This document shows positions 43,688 to 51,363 of a stretch of DNA of 51,363 nucleotides, one piece after another. Made by a program: the position numbers and the translations under genes. Position 1 is the stretch's first letter. Every line of letters starts with the position of its first letter. Under the pieces are notes generated by a model. It did no database searches. It was not told the DNA's origin and saw nothing but the letters and a program-made list of their open reading frames with translations. Origin of the DNA: HGM04593 sp045631205 (lineage in GTDB: Bacteria; Bacteroidota; Bacteroidia; Bacteroidales; Bacteroidaceae); NCBI GenBank assembly GCA_045631205.1, contig JAZQUI010000014.1:1-51363 (forward strand), written 5' to 3'.

Positions 43688-46612
43688 TTAGAAACGGCCG
43701 CCGCCAAATCCACCGCCGTAACCACCGCCGAAGCCTCTGGGAGGAGGTCCCGAGGGACGCTCACCACCATAGCCAAAGGCTCCTTTTCCACCTTCGCTCT
43801 TGCTACCACCCATTTGGTCAAACTTATATATAAGATGGAACATACAATAGCTGTATATTGAGTTATCCTCGCTATCGCTACGCGAAATTGCCGATATTGA
43901 ACGCGACACATTGCTCTGCTCGTGAAGAATGTCGTACATACGGAAAGATATTGTGAGAGCATTCTTTTTAAGGAAACTCATTGATACCTGCGCATTCCAA
44001 AGAAGTTCGTTGGTATTGAACTGCGGATCGCTATAACCACGACGGCTGCTCATAGAAAGATTGGTAGAGAACTGAACATTCTGCCACGGCAGACGCACTG
44101 TTGTACTGGGGCCGTAAGAGAAGTTCCAGGTATCCATATTGTCTTCGGGGCGCATACTGTATGAACTATGCGAATAAAGTACACGACCATCGAGCGAGAA
44201 GTCGAAATAATCGGAACGATAAGAGGCATTCAATCGCTCGCCAACATCTGTAGTCTCTGTGGTGTTTCGTACACTGCTCTTCTCCCCACTCATACTTATA
44301 TAGCCCACATTATGGCGATAGCCAAGGGTTGTTGAAGTGCTATATGTGTATTTTTTGTTTTTGGGCAGAGCAGAACTATAAACAAACTCTCCACCAGCGT
44401 TCCAATTGCCATTGATATTGTCGGGGGTGCTTATACTACCACCGGTCGCTTCGTTATATTCCACTTTGCGCTCTATACTGTTGGTAGTAAGACCAAATCT
44501 GATGTTAGCACTTATGTTGCGCTGCTTGTCGGGATTGTTTGTTTTAAAATCGGCGTTCAAATTATGTGAGAACGAAGGTTTAAGTCCCGGGTTACCTTTT
44601 GTTATGTACAAGGGGTTAGAGTCGTCGGTAACATCGAGCAGGTCGGTCATTGAAGGCTGTGACGAGCGACCACGGTATCTAAGATTAAGACTTGTGGTCT
44701 TTGACCAACGATATCGGAAACGCACGTTAGGTGAAATATTATGCACGGTACGCTTAACCACAGTGTCAATACCAAGATATTTGTATTCCATTTCCGACTG
44801 CTGGGGCAACCACGATATACCGGCATTAAGATTTACATTGGATGTCACATAACGCACCATAATCTGCGCCTCGTGGTTCATATTTCTATAAACAGAGAAA
44901 CGGCTCTGGTCTTTATCATAGTATTTCTCAAAATCCTCGGGCAAAATAGGTTTGTTATAGTCGTGACTCAACTGCAAATCGTATTCGGGGATATCATCGA
45001 ACACGTATGTAGAACGGTCGCTGTTCTGGTAGCTGTAATTAAAATTATAGTTGAATTGCAGGAAAGTGTTCTTCATAACAGGCTCGGTGTAACTACCACG
45101 CAACGCATAACTCCAATTCTTGTTGGGAGTGGTTGAATAGCGCTTCTGGTCGTCTCTTCCACCTTGCGAGGTTGTACGATAGTAATGCACCTTGTTTGTA
45201 GAGTAAGACTCGCTCTCGCTCTTGCTGTATGACAGGTTGGTGCGGAAGGTTATGTTACGACCCGGTTTTTCCAAACGGCGGTTGAACATAATCATAGCAT
45301 TGGCACTATGGCTTTTTGAAAGGCCAAGGCTTTCGTTGTTATTGCTGTTGAGTGCAATGCTTTCAAGCTCGGTTGGCACCTCTCCAAACATATCTTTCGT
45401 GTACGATATATAGCAGAATGGATCCTCGTCAAAGGTTGCCGATTGACTGCGCGACCACGAATCGTTCTCGGTATATGAGAAAGAGGGAAGGAAAATGAGG
45501 CTTGTCATTGTGTCGGGTTTCCACTCTATACGGAAGTTACCACCGAAGTTCGTATTGCGTCCAAAACCGGTACGGTTGCTGTTTGAGAAACGGTTTTTTG
45601 CATCACCCGACATAAAGGTCTCGCTCGAGGTATAACTGCGTGAATCGCTATTGTTGTGGTTCAGGCGTATATTACCACCGGTCTCCCATTTCTCTGTATC
45701 GGTAGCAAAGTTGAAACCTGCCTGTTTGGCATTTACAAGACCGCCGCCGCGACCACCACCCGACATTCCTCGGTCGTTGGTATTATTGGCCGAAAGGATA
45801 AGAGTATAGCGTTGTGTATCGGTGAAGTAGTTACCCATAGCCTTGGCTGTGTAACGGTCCTTGCTGCCATAGCCGAGGTCGGCATTGGCAAAAAGTCCCT
45901 CTTCCACACCTTTTCTCATTTGCAGGTCGAGCACGGTCTCCTCTTCACCATCATCGATACCTGTAACGCGTGAAAAGTCACTCTTCTTGTCATAGAACTT
46001 CACTCTATCGACAACATCAACGGGGATATTCTTCAAGGCCATATCCTTGTCGTTGCCAAAAAAGTCCTTACCCTTCATAAGTATACGCGAAACGGTTTTT
46101 CCGTTCACTTTTATTGTACCATCATCGGAAACCTCAACACCGGGATATTTCTTTATCAACTCTTCGAGCATAGAACCCGCAGGCACTCTGAATGCAGCAG
46201 TATTATAGACTGTAGTATCCTCGGATACTGTAATTGGAGGAACTTCGGCTGAAACCTCGGCACCCTTTAACATAACCGCATCGGGTTTCAAGAGGATTTT
46301 ACCTACATTAACCCTCTTTTGGGGCTCAACCTTAACCACCTTATCAGTGGTAATATATCCCACGTAAGAGACGCGCAATATATAGGTATCGGCAGGAGCT
46401 ACCACTGTGAAAGCACCGTGAATATCACTGGCAACACCGGCCTTATACAGTGTGTCGGGGAGAGAAAGAAGTTGTAAGGTTGCAGTCTGCAACAACTCGC
46501 CACTATCGGCTGCCGCAACTACTCCTTCAAGAGTTCCACGTTTGGGTTGCTCTTGCGCCACTACCGAAAAAGCAATAAAAAGGAAAAGAAAAAATGTTGA
46601 TATATATTTCAT
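43688..46612 (-). CDS. TonB-dependent-receptor-like outer-membrane protein (carboxypeptidase-regulatory domain, plug, barrel)
   Basis: A 974-residue outer-membrane protein. The signal peptide is 1-20. The carboxypeptidase-regulatory-like domain is at about 28-112 (L-E-G-V-V-A-A-A-D-S-G-E-L-L-Q-T-A-T...V-S-Y-V-G-Y). The plug is at about 118-235 (L-E-E-L-I-K-K-Y-P-G-V-E-V-S-D-D-G-T-I-K-V-N-G-K). The barrel fits the family of large Bacteroidota outer-membrane beta-barrel proteins (N-R-T, N-Y-S-Y-Q and related strands). The last ~45 residues are an unusual Gly-rich tail ending G-G-G-R-F. No SusD or regulator gene is adjacent. The cargo is unknown. Confidence 0.85.
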   Translation of the reverse strand: MKYISTFFLFLFIAFSVVAQEQPKRGTLEGVVAAADSGELLQTATLQLLSLPDTLYKAGVASDIHGAFTVVAPADTYILRVSYVGYITTDKVVKVEPQKRVNVGKILLKPDAVMLKGAEVSAEVPPITVSEDTTVYNTAAFRVPAGSMLEELIKKYPGVEVSDDGTIKVNGKTVSRILMKGKDFFGNDKDMALKNIPVDVVDRVKFYDKKSDFSRVTGIDDGEEETVLDLQMRKGVEEGLFANADLGYGSKDRYTAKAMGNYFTDTQRYTLILSANNTNDRGMSGGGRGGGLVNAKQAGFNFATDTEKWETGGNIRLNHNNSDSRSYTSSETFMSGDAKNRFSNSNRTGFGRNTNFGGNFRIEWKPDTMTSLIFLPSFSYTENDSWSRSQSATFDEDPFCYISYTKDMFGEVPTELESIALNSNNNESLGLSKSHSANAMIMFNRRLEKPGRNITFRTNLSYSKSESESYSTNKVHYYRTTSQGGRDDQKRYSTTPNKNWSYALRGSYTEPVMKNTFLQFNYNFNYSYQNSDRSTYVFDDIPEYDLQLSHDYNKPILPEDFEKYYDKDQSRFSVYRNMNHEAQIMVRYVTSNVNLNAGISWLPQQSEMEYKYLGIDTVVKRTVHNISPNVRFRYRWSKTTSLNLRYRGRSSQPSMTDLLDVTDDSNPLYITKGNPGLKPSFSHNLNADFKTNNPDKQRNISANIRFGLTTNSIERKVEYNEATGGSISTPDNINGNWNAGGEFVYSSALPKNKKYTYSTSTTLGYRHNVGYISMSGEKSSVRNTTETTDVGERLNASYRSDYFDFSLDGRVLYSHSSYSMRPEDNMDTWNFSYGPSTTVRLPWQNVQFSTNLSMSSRRGYSDPQFNTNELLWNAQVSMSFLKKNALTISFRMYDILHEQSNVSRSISAISRSDSEDNSIYSYCMFHLIYKFDQMGGSKSEGGKGAFGYGGERPSGPPPRGFGGGYGGGFGGGRF

Positions 46613-46658
46613 ATCTTGATAATAAATGATGTTACATAGTTTAACTTTAATTTGACTG

Positions 46659-46666
46659 CAAAAATA
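46659..46666 (-). promoter_or_regulatory. -7 element of the TonB-type receptor gene
   Basis: On the minus strand TATTTTTG lies about 47 bases before the ATG. No clear -33 box. Confidence 0.4.
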
Positions 46667-46737
46667 ACAAAAGGTTTAAAAAAAATAATTTTTATAAAAT
46701 AAATCGTTCAAAACAACCATTTTCCTACTTTAAGCAC

Positions 46738-46745
46738 TATATTTG
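46738..46745 (+). promoter_or_regulatory. -7 element of the 46804-sigma pair
   Basis: TATATTTG is a perfect TAnnTTTG, about 58 bases before the ATG. The -33 position is not TTTG. Confidence 0.45.
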
Positions 46746-46803
46746 TAGAGGACAACACAACAAAAACTCCAACACCGCACCATAAAACACCCCGAATACG
46801 CCA

Positions 46804-47187
46804 ATGCATATGACAGAAAAACTCTTATCCACAATCATAGGAAAAGAAACTGATGCAGAATTCGGGCAGCCATTTATAGAGGCTTTTACTCTTTTTTGGG
46901 GGGACAAAAGCACAAGAGAGAGAATAACTGCGACAGGAGTTACCTGTTCTCTGTTTTTATCTTGCCTGAAACTCAAATTTCCTTCCAGGCAATTAAACTC
47001 CTTTGTGAGAAACATACGTGAAGAGGCACCCTTTATAATCTTCGATTGCAGGAACTACGAAGAACTTTACAAAGCGATGGAGCGACACACACACATTCTG
47101 CTCCTTGACAAGGATAACGAGTACTGCAAGATTGAGGTGAGCAAAGAGGACATCTTTGAGACATTCGACTTTATAACCAACAACTGA
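46804..47187 (+). CDS. Protein of unknown function paired with a sigma factor
   Basis: A 127-residue soluble protein with no recognised domain. It has no signal peptide or membrane segment. A conserved-looking middle (F-I-I-F-D-C-R-N-Y-E-E-L-Y-K-A-M-E) precedes an acidic, aromatic C-terminus. The start is either 46804 or the ATG two codons on. It lies 23 bases before a sigma-70-like gene in the same direction with no terminator between, so it could be a partner or anti-sigma-like modulator of it. That is inference from position only. Confidence 0.6.
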   Translation: MHMTEKLLSTIIGKETDAEFGQPFIEAFTLFWGDKSTRERITATGVTCSLFLSCLKLKFPSRQLNSFVRNIREEAPFIIFDCRNYEELYKAMERHTHILLLDKDNEYCKIEVSKEDIFETFDFITNN

Positions 47188-47210
47188 CCAACAAGCGAGT
47201 AATTACATTT

Positions 47211-47885
47211 ATGAAGATTAAATCACCTTACGACTACCTTACCGACAACGAATGGGTTGAACTCCTCGCAAAGCAGCCAGCCGACGAAAAAGCACATAAC
47301 TACTTTTTCAAGGTAAAATGCGCCAAACTTCTCCAATATATTGCAACAACAATTTTTAATTCAGACAATTACTTTGAACTCATTGGCGAGTTCTATGTGT
47401 ATCTGTCGGCCGACGACTGGCACGTTCTTCGCGCGTTTAAGAACAAGAACGGAGCAAGCCTATACAGTTATCTTTCGCGATGTGCGTTCAACCTCTTCAT
47501 GATGAAGAAAAAGAAAGAAACGCAATCAATTACATTGTACAATGACCTCGAAAGCCACAGCATTCTTACCGACCTGAACGAAATTGCCGATACCGACGAG
47601 GAAAACACAGAAAACCAGGACTATATTTCAAAAGCATACAATAAACTCAGTCAGCGCGAAAAGGATGTTTTACGTCTGTTGGTAATAGACGGAAAAAGCG
47701 GTCTTGAAGCTGCCGAACATATATTGCCTTATGTAAAATCAACCAAAGATTGGCGCAACACACCTGCTATTGAAATACAGAAACAGATTGCAATAATAAA
47801 GCACAGAGCTATATTAAAATTGCAGACAGAATTCCACAACTTGGTCAATTACCGTTCACCCTTGCGAGGGAGAGGGAAAGTATAG
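47211..47885 (+). CDS. Sigma-70-family (ECF-like) RNA polymerase sigma factor
   Basis: A 224-residue protein. Region 2-like sequence lies at about 55-105 (L-I-G-E-F-Y-V-Y-L-S-A-D-D-W, then S-L-Y-S-Y-L-S-R-C-A-F-N-L-F). Region 4 at about 140-205 has Y-N-K-L-S-Q-R-E-K-D-V-L-R-L-L-V-I-D-G-K-S-G-L-E-A-A with an added ~20-residue stretch before the final basic helix. It is longer and more diverged than standard ECF factors. Its 3' end overlaps the convergent GNAT gene by 37 bases. The gene at 46804 is its likely co-transcribed partner. Confidence 0.75.
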   Translation: MKIKSPYDYLTDNEWVELLAKQPADEKAHNYFFKVKCAKLLQYIATTIFNSDNYFELIGEFYVYLSADDWHVLRAFKNKNGASLYSYLSRCAFNLFMMKKKKETQSITLYNDLESHSILTDLNEIADTDEENTENQDYISKAYNKLSQREKDVLRLLVIDGKSGLEAAEHILPYVKSTKDWRNTPAIEIQKQIAIIKHRAILKLQTEFHNLVNYRSPLRGRGKV

Positions 47886-48295
47886 ACATTAGTCTCTTTA
47901 GGCTGAAAGCCTGTTGAACGATAAAGCATATTTGCGGCTACGCGAGAAGGCTTCGATGTAAGCATCAGTGTGCCGCAACCTTTTTTTTCGGCACACTCTA
48001 TGGCATATTCAACAAGACGACGGCCATAGGCACGGCCACGCATCGCGTTGTCAACAACCACATCCTCAATCCACAACTTACGACCGGTGGGAGCAAGATA
48101 GGTACACAAAGTGAGCATACCTGCAACAACACCATCACATTCAAGAATAAAAAGTTGTGACGCGGCATCATCGACAAGTGCCTGCAACTCCTTGATTGTA
48201 AAATTTATGGGTGATGACGATAATTGCCCCAATAATTTCTGTATAGGTTCCACATAGGCAGCGTCGGCCACGGTGAGTTCAAATATGTGTTCCAT
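47849..48295 (-). CDS. GNAT-family N-acetyltransferase
   Basis: A 148-residue acetyl-CoA-dependent transferase. Motif A, V-V-D-N-A-M-R-G-R-A-Y-G-R-R-L-V, is at about 81-96 with the R/Q-x-x-G-x-G/A-like acetyl-CoA loop. Motif B follows with N-M-L-Y-R-S-T-G-F (about 125-133). The closest general match is to small GNATs acting on amines or amino acids; the substrate is not visible. It starts 10 bases after the GHL10 hydrolase stop, so the two form one transcript, and it ends inside the sigma-factor 3' end on the other strand. Confidence 0.85.
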   Translation of the reverse strand: MEHIFELTVADAAYVEPIQKLLGQLSSSPINFTIKELQALVDDAASQLFILECDGVVAGMLTLCTYLAPTGRKLWIEDVVVDNAMRGRAYGRRLVEYAIECAEKKGCGTLMLTSKPSRVAANMLYRSTGFQPKETNVYTFPLPRKGER

Positions 48296-48305
48296 CCCTC
48301 TCTTT

Positions 48306-49808
48306 TTAAAGTTTCACTTTGCACTTCACACCCTTTGACTCGTTCTGCAAACGGTCGAGCACTGTCACTACATAAGTAGCCTTGCCTTTATGCTCAGCCG
48401 ATATCTTGTAATATGTGCTGGCCGTTATTGCCACAATGTTCTTCATAGAATTCAAGTTAACCTTCTCACCCTGCGCAAAACGATAGACAAGATATTTTGC
48501 GGGAGCATTCATAACATCGTCACACTCAGCGGTGAGCCACACAAGAACATCATCACCATTGTCGGCCTTTATAAGTTCCACGCCTTTAACCTTTTCGGGA
48601 GCATCTTTATCTATAAAGGGCATAAGCGGCATAAGGGCCGGATAACTGTGATAGTTCTGCGCAAGAATATCGCGATAACCTCCTACGTTGTTAGCAGCAG
48701 AGGCTGCGTCCCACAAGCACGAGCCCTGTATCGAAGACTGTGCACGCTGCATATCCATCTTCTGCACAAGCTGGTGTCGCGCTGCGTTTTCTGTATCTTT
48801 GGCTTTAATGGTGCGGTTTACATCCTGACCTATGAAAAGTGGGCGGCCATTTGCATATTTAGCCCACCACTCCACGAGTGTTGCATAATCGGCAGCCTTG
48901 TGGCCAATCTCCCAATAAACCTGCGGGATGCAGTAATCGACCCAACCCTCTTCTATCCAGTAGAGCACATCGGCATTCAGGTCGTCATAGCACTGCAAGC
49001 CATTGGTACGACTACCCCACTCCCAACTTTTCTCGTTACGATAGATTCCAAAGGGCGAAACGCCGAATTTGAGCCACGGCTTTACCGAGCGCACTGTTTG
49101 GTGAAGACGTTCTATGAGCAAATTCACATTGTTTCGACGCCACAAACTTTTATCCTCGTAGCCACTGGCTGCAAACCATTTATCATCTTTGAAAGACTTG
49201 CCGTTCACAGGATAAGGGTAAAAATAATCGTCTATGTGCAAACCATCGACATCGTAACGGGTGAGAATATCGGCCACCACCTTGCATATATGATCGCGAT
49301 TACTTTTGAGCGAAGGGTTGAAATAAAGTTGTCCCTCGTACTCTATGAAATTACCCGGAGAAAGCGCTGCGAGGTGGTTCTTTGCAAGAGTTTTTGTTCC
49401 CTTGGTACGTGCGCGATAGGGGTTTATCCATGCGTGCAATTCCATATTTCGTTTGTGAGCCTCATCAACCATAAAGGCAAGAGGATCCCAACCCGGACTT
49501 TTACCTTGCTGCCCTGTGAGGTAACGGCTCCACGGCTCGTATGGCGAGGGATAGAGAGCGTCACCCTCTACACGCACCTGGAAGATTATGGCATTGACAT
49601 TGACTTTCTGCAAATTGTCAAGTATGGTAAGCAGATAGTTTTTCATCTCAGCCTCACCCATTCCAAGGAACTGGCTGTTCACAGCTTGTATCCACGCCCC
49701 GCGGAACTCCCGCTTGGGAGAAATATTCTCATTGGTCTTAACAGAATGCTTACCTGTGGAGCACGACAACAGCAGCACGGCAAGCAACACAGTGTAAAAA
49801 AATCTCAT
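48306..49808 (-). CDS. Family 10-like glycosyl hydrolase lipoprotein (GHL10/DUF187)
   Basis: A 500-residue lipoprotein (L-L-S-C, Cys at residue 16, then S-T-G). The GHL10 domain spans about 33-340: R-E-F-R-G-A-W-I-Q near the start, I-I-F-Q-V-R-V-E-G-D-A, L-H-A-W-I-N-P-Y-R-A and D-G-L-H-I-D-D-Y-F-Y-P-Y, with candidate catalytic acids in the last. The C-terminal ~90 residues look like a fibronectin-type module. Family members act on cell-wall or exopolysaccharide glycans; the true substrate is open. First gene of a unit with the GNAT gene, with promoter element TATCTTCG at 49848-49841. Confidence 0.88.
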   Translation of the reverse strand: MRFFYTVLLAVLLLSCSTGKHSVKTNENISPKREFRGAWIQAVNSQFLGMGEAEMKNYLLTILDNLQKVNVNAIIFQVRVEGDALYPSPYEPWSRYLTGQQGKSPGWDPLAFMVDEAHKRNMELHAWINPYRARTKGTKTLAKNHLAALSPGNFIEYEGQLYFNPSLKSNRDHICKVVADILTRYDVDGLHIDDYFYPYPVNGKSFKDDKWFAASGYEDKSLWRRNNVNLLIERLHQTVRSVKPWLKFGVSPFGIYRNEKSWEWGSRTNGLQCYDDLNADVLYWIEEGWVDYCIPQVYWEIGHKAADYATLVEWWAKYANGRPLFIGQDVNRTIKAKDTENAARHQLVQKMDMQRAQSSIQGSCLWDAASAANNVGGYRDILAQNYHSYPALMPLMPFIDKDAPEKVKGVELIKADNGDDVLVWLTAECDDVMNAPAKYLVYRFAQGEKVNLNSMKNIVAITASTYYKISAEHKGKATYVVTVLDRLQNESKGVKCKVKL

Positions 49809-49840
49809 TGTTCTTTGTAGCTATTTTTGAAAACACAGCG

Positions 49841-49848
49841 CGAAGATA
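49841..49848 (-). promoter_or_regulatory. -7 element of the GHL10-GNAT operon (TATCTTCG)
   Basis: On the minus strand TATCTTCGCGC lies 33 bases before the start codon. It is the fourth use of this octamer in the window. Confidence 0.4.
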
Positions 49849-49953
49849 ATACATTTCCACCACCGCCACAAACCGGCCTCAACAATCTTTGCAAAATTCC
49901 CCTCACACCATAAATGAAGCAAAATGAATATTTTTTATTTAACCGAAAATTGT

Positions 49954-50072
49954 TAACTTTGGCAATGTATATTATGCCTTGCTATGCACCGCTATTATCA
50001 AGGCTATTTACCGGGGTTGATTCCCCGCCAGGAACAAACAGGAACAAAAAAGTTAATACACAAATAAAAATA
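49954..50072 (+). promoter_or_regulatory. Promoter and leader of the right-edge BspA-like gene
   Basis: TAACTTTG (49954-49961) fits TAnnTTTG. The ~105-base leader contains CGGGG-N6-CCCCG (about 50011-50026) and two CAGGAACAAA copies. Confidence 0.4.
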
Positions 50073-51363
50073 ATGAAACACTTTAAACATTTTCTAACGA
50101 TTCTGCTGTTGCTGTGCAGCACAGCGGCAAGTGCGGGCAATTCAGCTCCTGCCAACGAAACATACGCCCTGACTCTGTGGTTAGATGGCGAAATATACCA
50201 AACCGTCAACCTCGCAGCAGGCGCAGCCATAAACCTACCGGCAGCCCCTGCAAAGGAAGGCTATGAGTTCGTTAAATGGGGTATGGAGATAGACATAGCC
50301 TCCAATGCCGATGCAATGCTCTACACCAACGCCCCCTGCACCAACACTCAATACGGCGACCAATTCACAAGTTGGCAGGTGCTCTTCGATGGCAATGCCG
50401 CCACCTTCTTCCACTCCGAGTATGCCAACAAAGAGAGTGCCGACGGGCTCGATCACTACCTTCGTGTGGATATGGGCGAGGGTAAATCGGCAAGCTTCTT
50501 CACATTTACATACACCAACCGCAATACAAACAGTTATATAAATGCCCCCAAGACAATGGTAGTAGAGGGTTCAAACACTGCTGATGGCGAGTACGTGGAA
50601 CTTGCCACACTCACAAACCTCTCATCCGTCAACTCCAATGTATATAACTCCGAGATTATTGGCAACGGCACAGCCTATCGCTATATACGCTACCGCGTGA
50701 CAGAAACACATTATAACCAAGAGGTACAAGGACACCCCTTCTTCTTTATTGCGGAATTTGGAATGTACGACGTCAACCTTCCCATCACAATGCCCGCAAC
50801 CGACATCTCGCTCGTTGCCGTTTATAAACCTAGTAGTACCCATGACGAATATATCACTTGGAGGTATGCTAATGGCATTCTCTCCATAAGCGGTAGAGGT
50901 GCTATGTACAACTACGACTATAAAAACAGTGCTCCTTGGTCTAAATATCTTGCAAATATAACTGCAGTTGTAATAGAAGATGGTGTAACATCGATAGGAG
51001 ATAATGCGTTCTATAATTGTTACGGCCTCAAAAGCGTTACAATACCCAACAGCGTAACAAGCATAGGAAATTATGCGTTCCGTAGTTGTGACGGCCTCAA
51101 AAGCGTAATTATTCCCAACAGTGTAACAAGCATAGGAAATAATGCGTTCTATGATTGTGACAGCCTCAAAAGCGTTACAATACCCAACAGCGTAACATCG
51201 ATAGGAGGCGATGCGTTCTATGATTGTGACAGCCTCACCGCGGTGCATATTAGCGACCTTTCGGCGTGGTGCAAAATTGATTTTAGTAACGTCTATTCCA
51301 ATCCATTGTGTCAGGCAAAGAATTTGTATTTAAATGGAGAAAAGATAACCAATCTTGTTATTC
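50073..51363 (+). CDS. BspA-like secreted LRR_5 protein (3' end outside the window)
   Basis: An incomplete gene: 430 codons are visible and no stop is reached. The signal peptide is 1-22 (ASAG), closely like the 1921 gene. Residues 31-66 are the first half of a Listeria-Bacteroides-type repeat (L-W-L-D-G-E-I-Y...K-E-G-Y-E-F-V-K-W-G). Next comes a discoidin-like domain (about 80-235: L-F-D-G-N-A-A-T-F-F-H-S, Y-L-R-V-D-M-G), then the second half of the repeat (L-P-I-T-M-P-A-T-D-I-S-L-V-A-V-Y). The L-S-I-S-G-R-G module and LRR_5 repeats (S-V-T-I-P-N-S-V-T-S-I-G) follow from about residue 265. Confidence 0.8.
   Translation, partial: MKHFKHFLTILLLLCSTAASAGNSAPANETYALTLWLDGEIYQTVNLAAGAAINLPAAPAKEGYEFVKWGMEIDIASNADAMLYTNAPCTNTQYGDQFTSWQVLFDGNAATFFHSEYANKESADGLDHYLRVDMGEGKSASFFTFTYTNRNTNSYINAPKTMVVEGSNTADGEYVELATLTNLSSVNSNVYNSEIIGNGTAYRYIRYRVTETHYNQEVQGHPFFFIAEFGMYDVNLPITMPATDISLVAVYKPSSTHDEYITWRYANGILSISGRGAMYNYDYKNSAPWSKYLANITAVVIEDGVTSIGDNAFYNCYGLKSVTIPNSVTSIGNYAFRSCDGLKSVIIPNSVTSIGNNAFYDCDSLKSVTIPNSVTSIGGDAFYDCDSLTAVHISDLSAWCKIDFSNVYSNPLCQAKNLYLNGEKITNLVI
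50990..51235 (+). repeat. Tandem ~69-bp coding repeats (LRR_5 units) of the right-edge gene
   Basis: At least three near-identical units around AGCGTTACAATACCCAACAG are kept in frame. They are the same repeat class as at 2740-3490, with different consensus details. Confidence 0.8.

Noticed and set aside
48390..49820. 476-codon plus-strand ORF
   Set aside because: It is fully antisense to the GHL10 lipoprotein gene, which has a lipobox and clear family motifs. The antisense product has none.

Overview
The window is a piece of a Bacteroidales (Bacteroidota) chromosome. Evidence: candidate promoters carry the Bacteroidota -7 element TAnnTTTG (or a TAnnTTCG variant) and start codons lack Shine-Dalgarno sequences. 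Several families are typical of this order: TamB with the lipoprotein TamL, DUF5683, DUF3822, BspA-type LRR_5 surface proteins, lipoproteins with acidic residues after the cysteine, and a carboxypeptidase-regulatory-domain TonB-type barrel. The genus cannot be fixed by eye.

Layout. 1-1790: right end of a dispersed structured repeat, initiator tRNA, and a TetR regulator with a pseudouridine synthase. 1921-3756: BspA-like secreted LRR protein ending in a dockerin-like module. 3832-5935 (minus): lipoprotein cyclophilin plus M16 peptidase. 6159-13035: tamB-tamL. 13235-14140: nucleotidyltransferase with a long structured leader. 14252-14322: tRNA-Gln. 14602-17811: rsfS-ftsH-cdsA. 17890-19808 (minus): surE-lpxB. 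19810-26130: AT-rich accessory island. 26357-32377: parA-parB-DUF5683-lytic transglycosylase-relA/spoT. 32494-32902: hairpin-rich repeat. 32997-33761 (minus): dockerin-like/FISUMP secreted protein. 34019-35351 (minus): M23 peptidase plus MerR regulator. 35622-38240: alaS. 38376-38537: small KKEY-type protein. 38540-39976 (minus): RecD-like helicase. 40071-42105: membrane protein, DUF3822, rsmD. 42113-43543 (minus): cardiolipin synthase. 43688-46612 (minus): TonB-type barrel. 46804-47885: unknown gene plus sigma factor. 47849-49808 (minus): GHL10 hydrolase plus GNAT. 50073 to the end: a second BspA-like protein, cut by the window edge.

Much of the core content concerns the envelope: lipid A (lpxB), phospholipid (cdsA, cls), outer-membrane assembly (tamB/tamL), peptidoglycan (M23, transglycosylase) and membrane protein quality control (ftsH). 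The rest covers segregation, the stringent response and translation.

The best candidate for something undescribed is the 6.3-kb island between surE and parA. It holds two diverged copies of one module. Each copy has a ~120-bp promoter repeat (TTTG-N20-TAATTTTG) that drives a surface-type lipoprotein with a shared N-terminal domain, and downstream a protein carrying a shared W-E-Y-K...SIVYDN domain. Copy 2 is truncated and mixed with gene fragments, a MITE-like inverted repeat and a TPR-TM-HTH regulator. The second candidate is the dispersed repeat at 32494-32902, whose last hairpin recurs at position 1 with a changed stem and a conserved GCGA loop.
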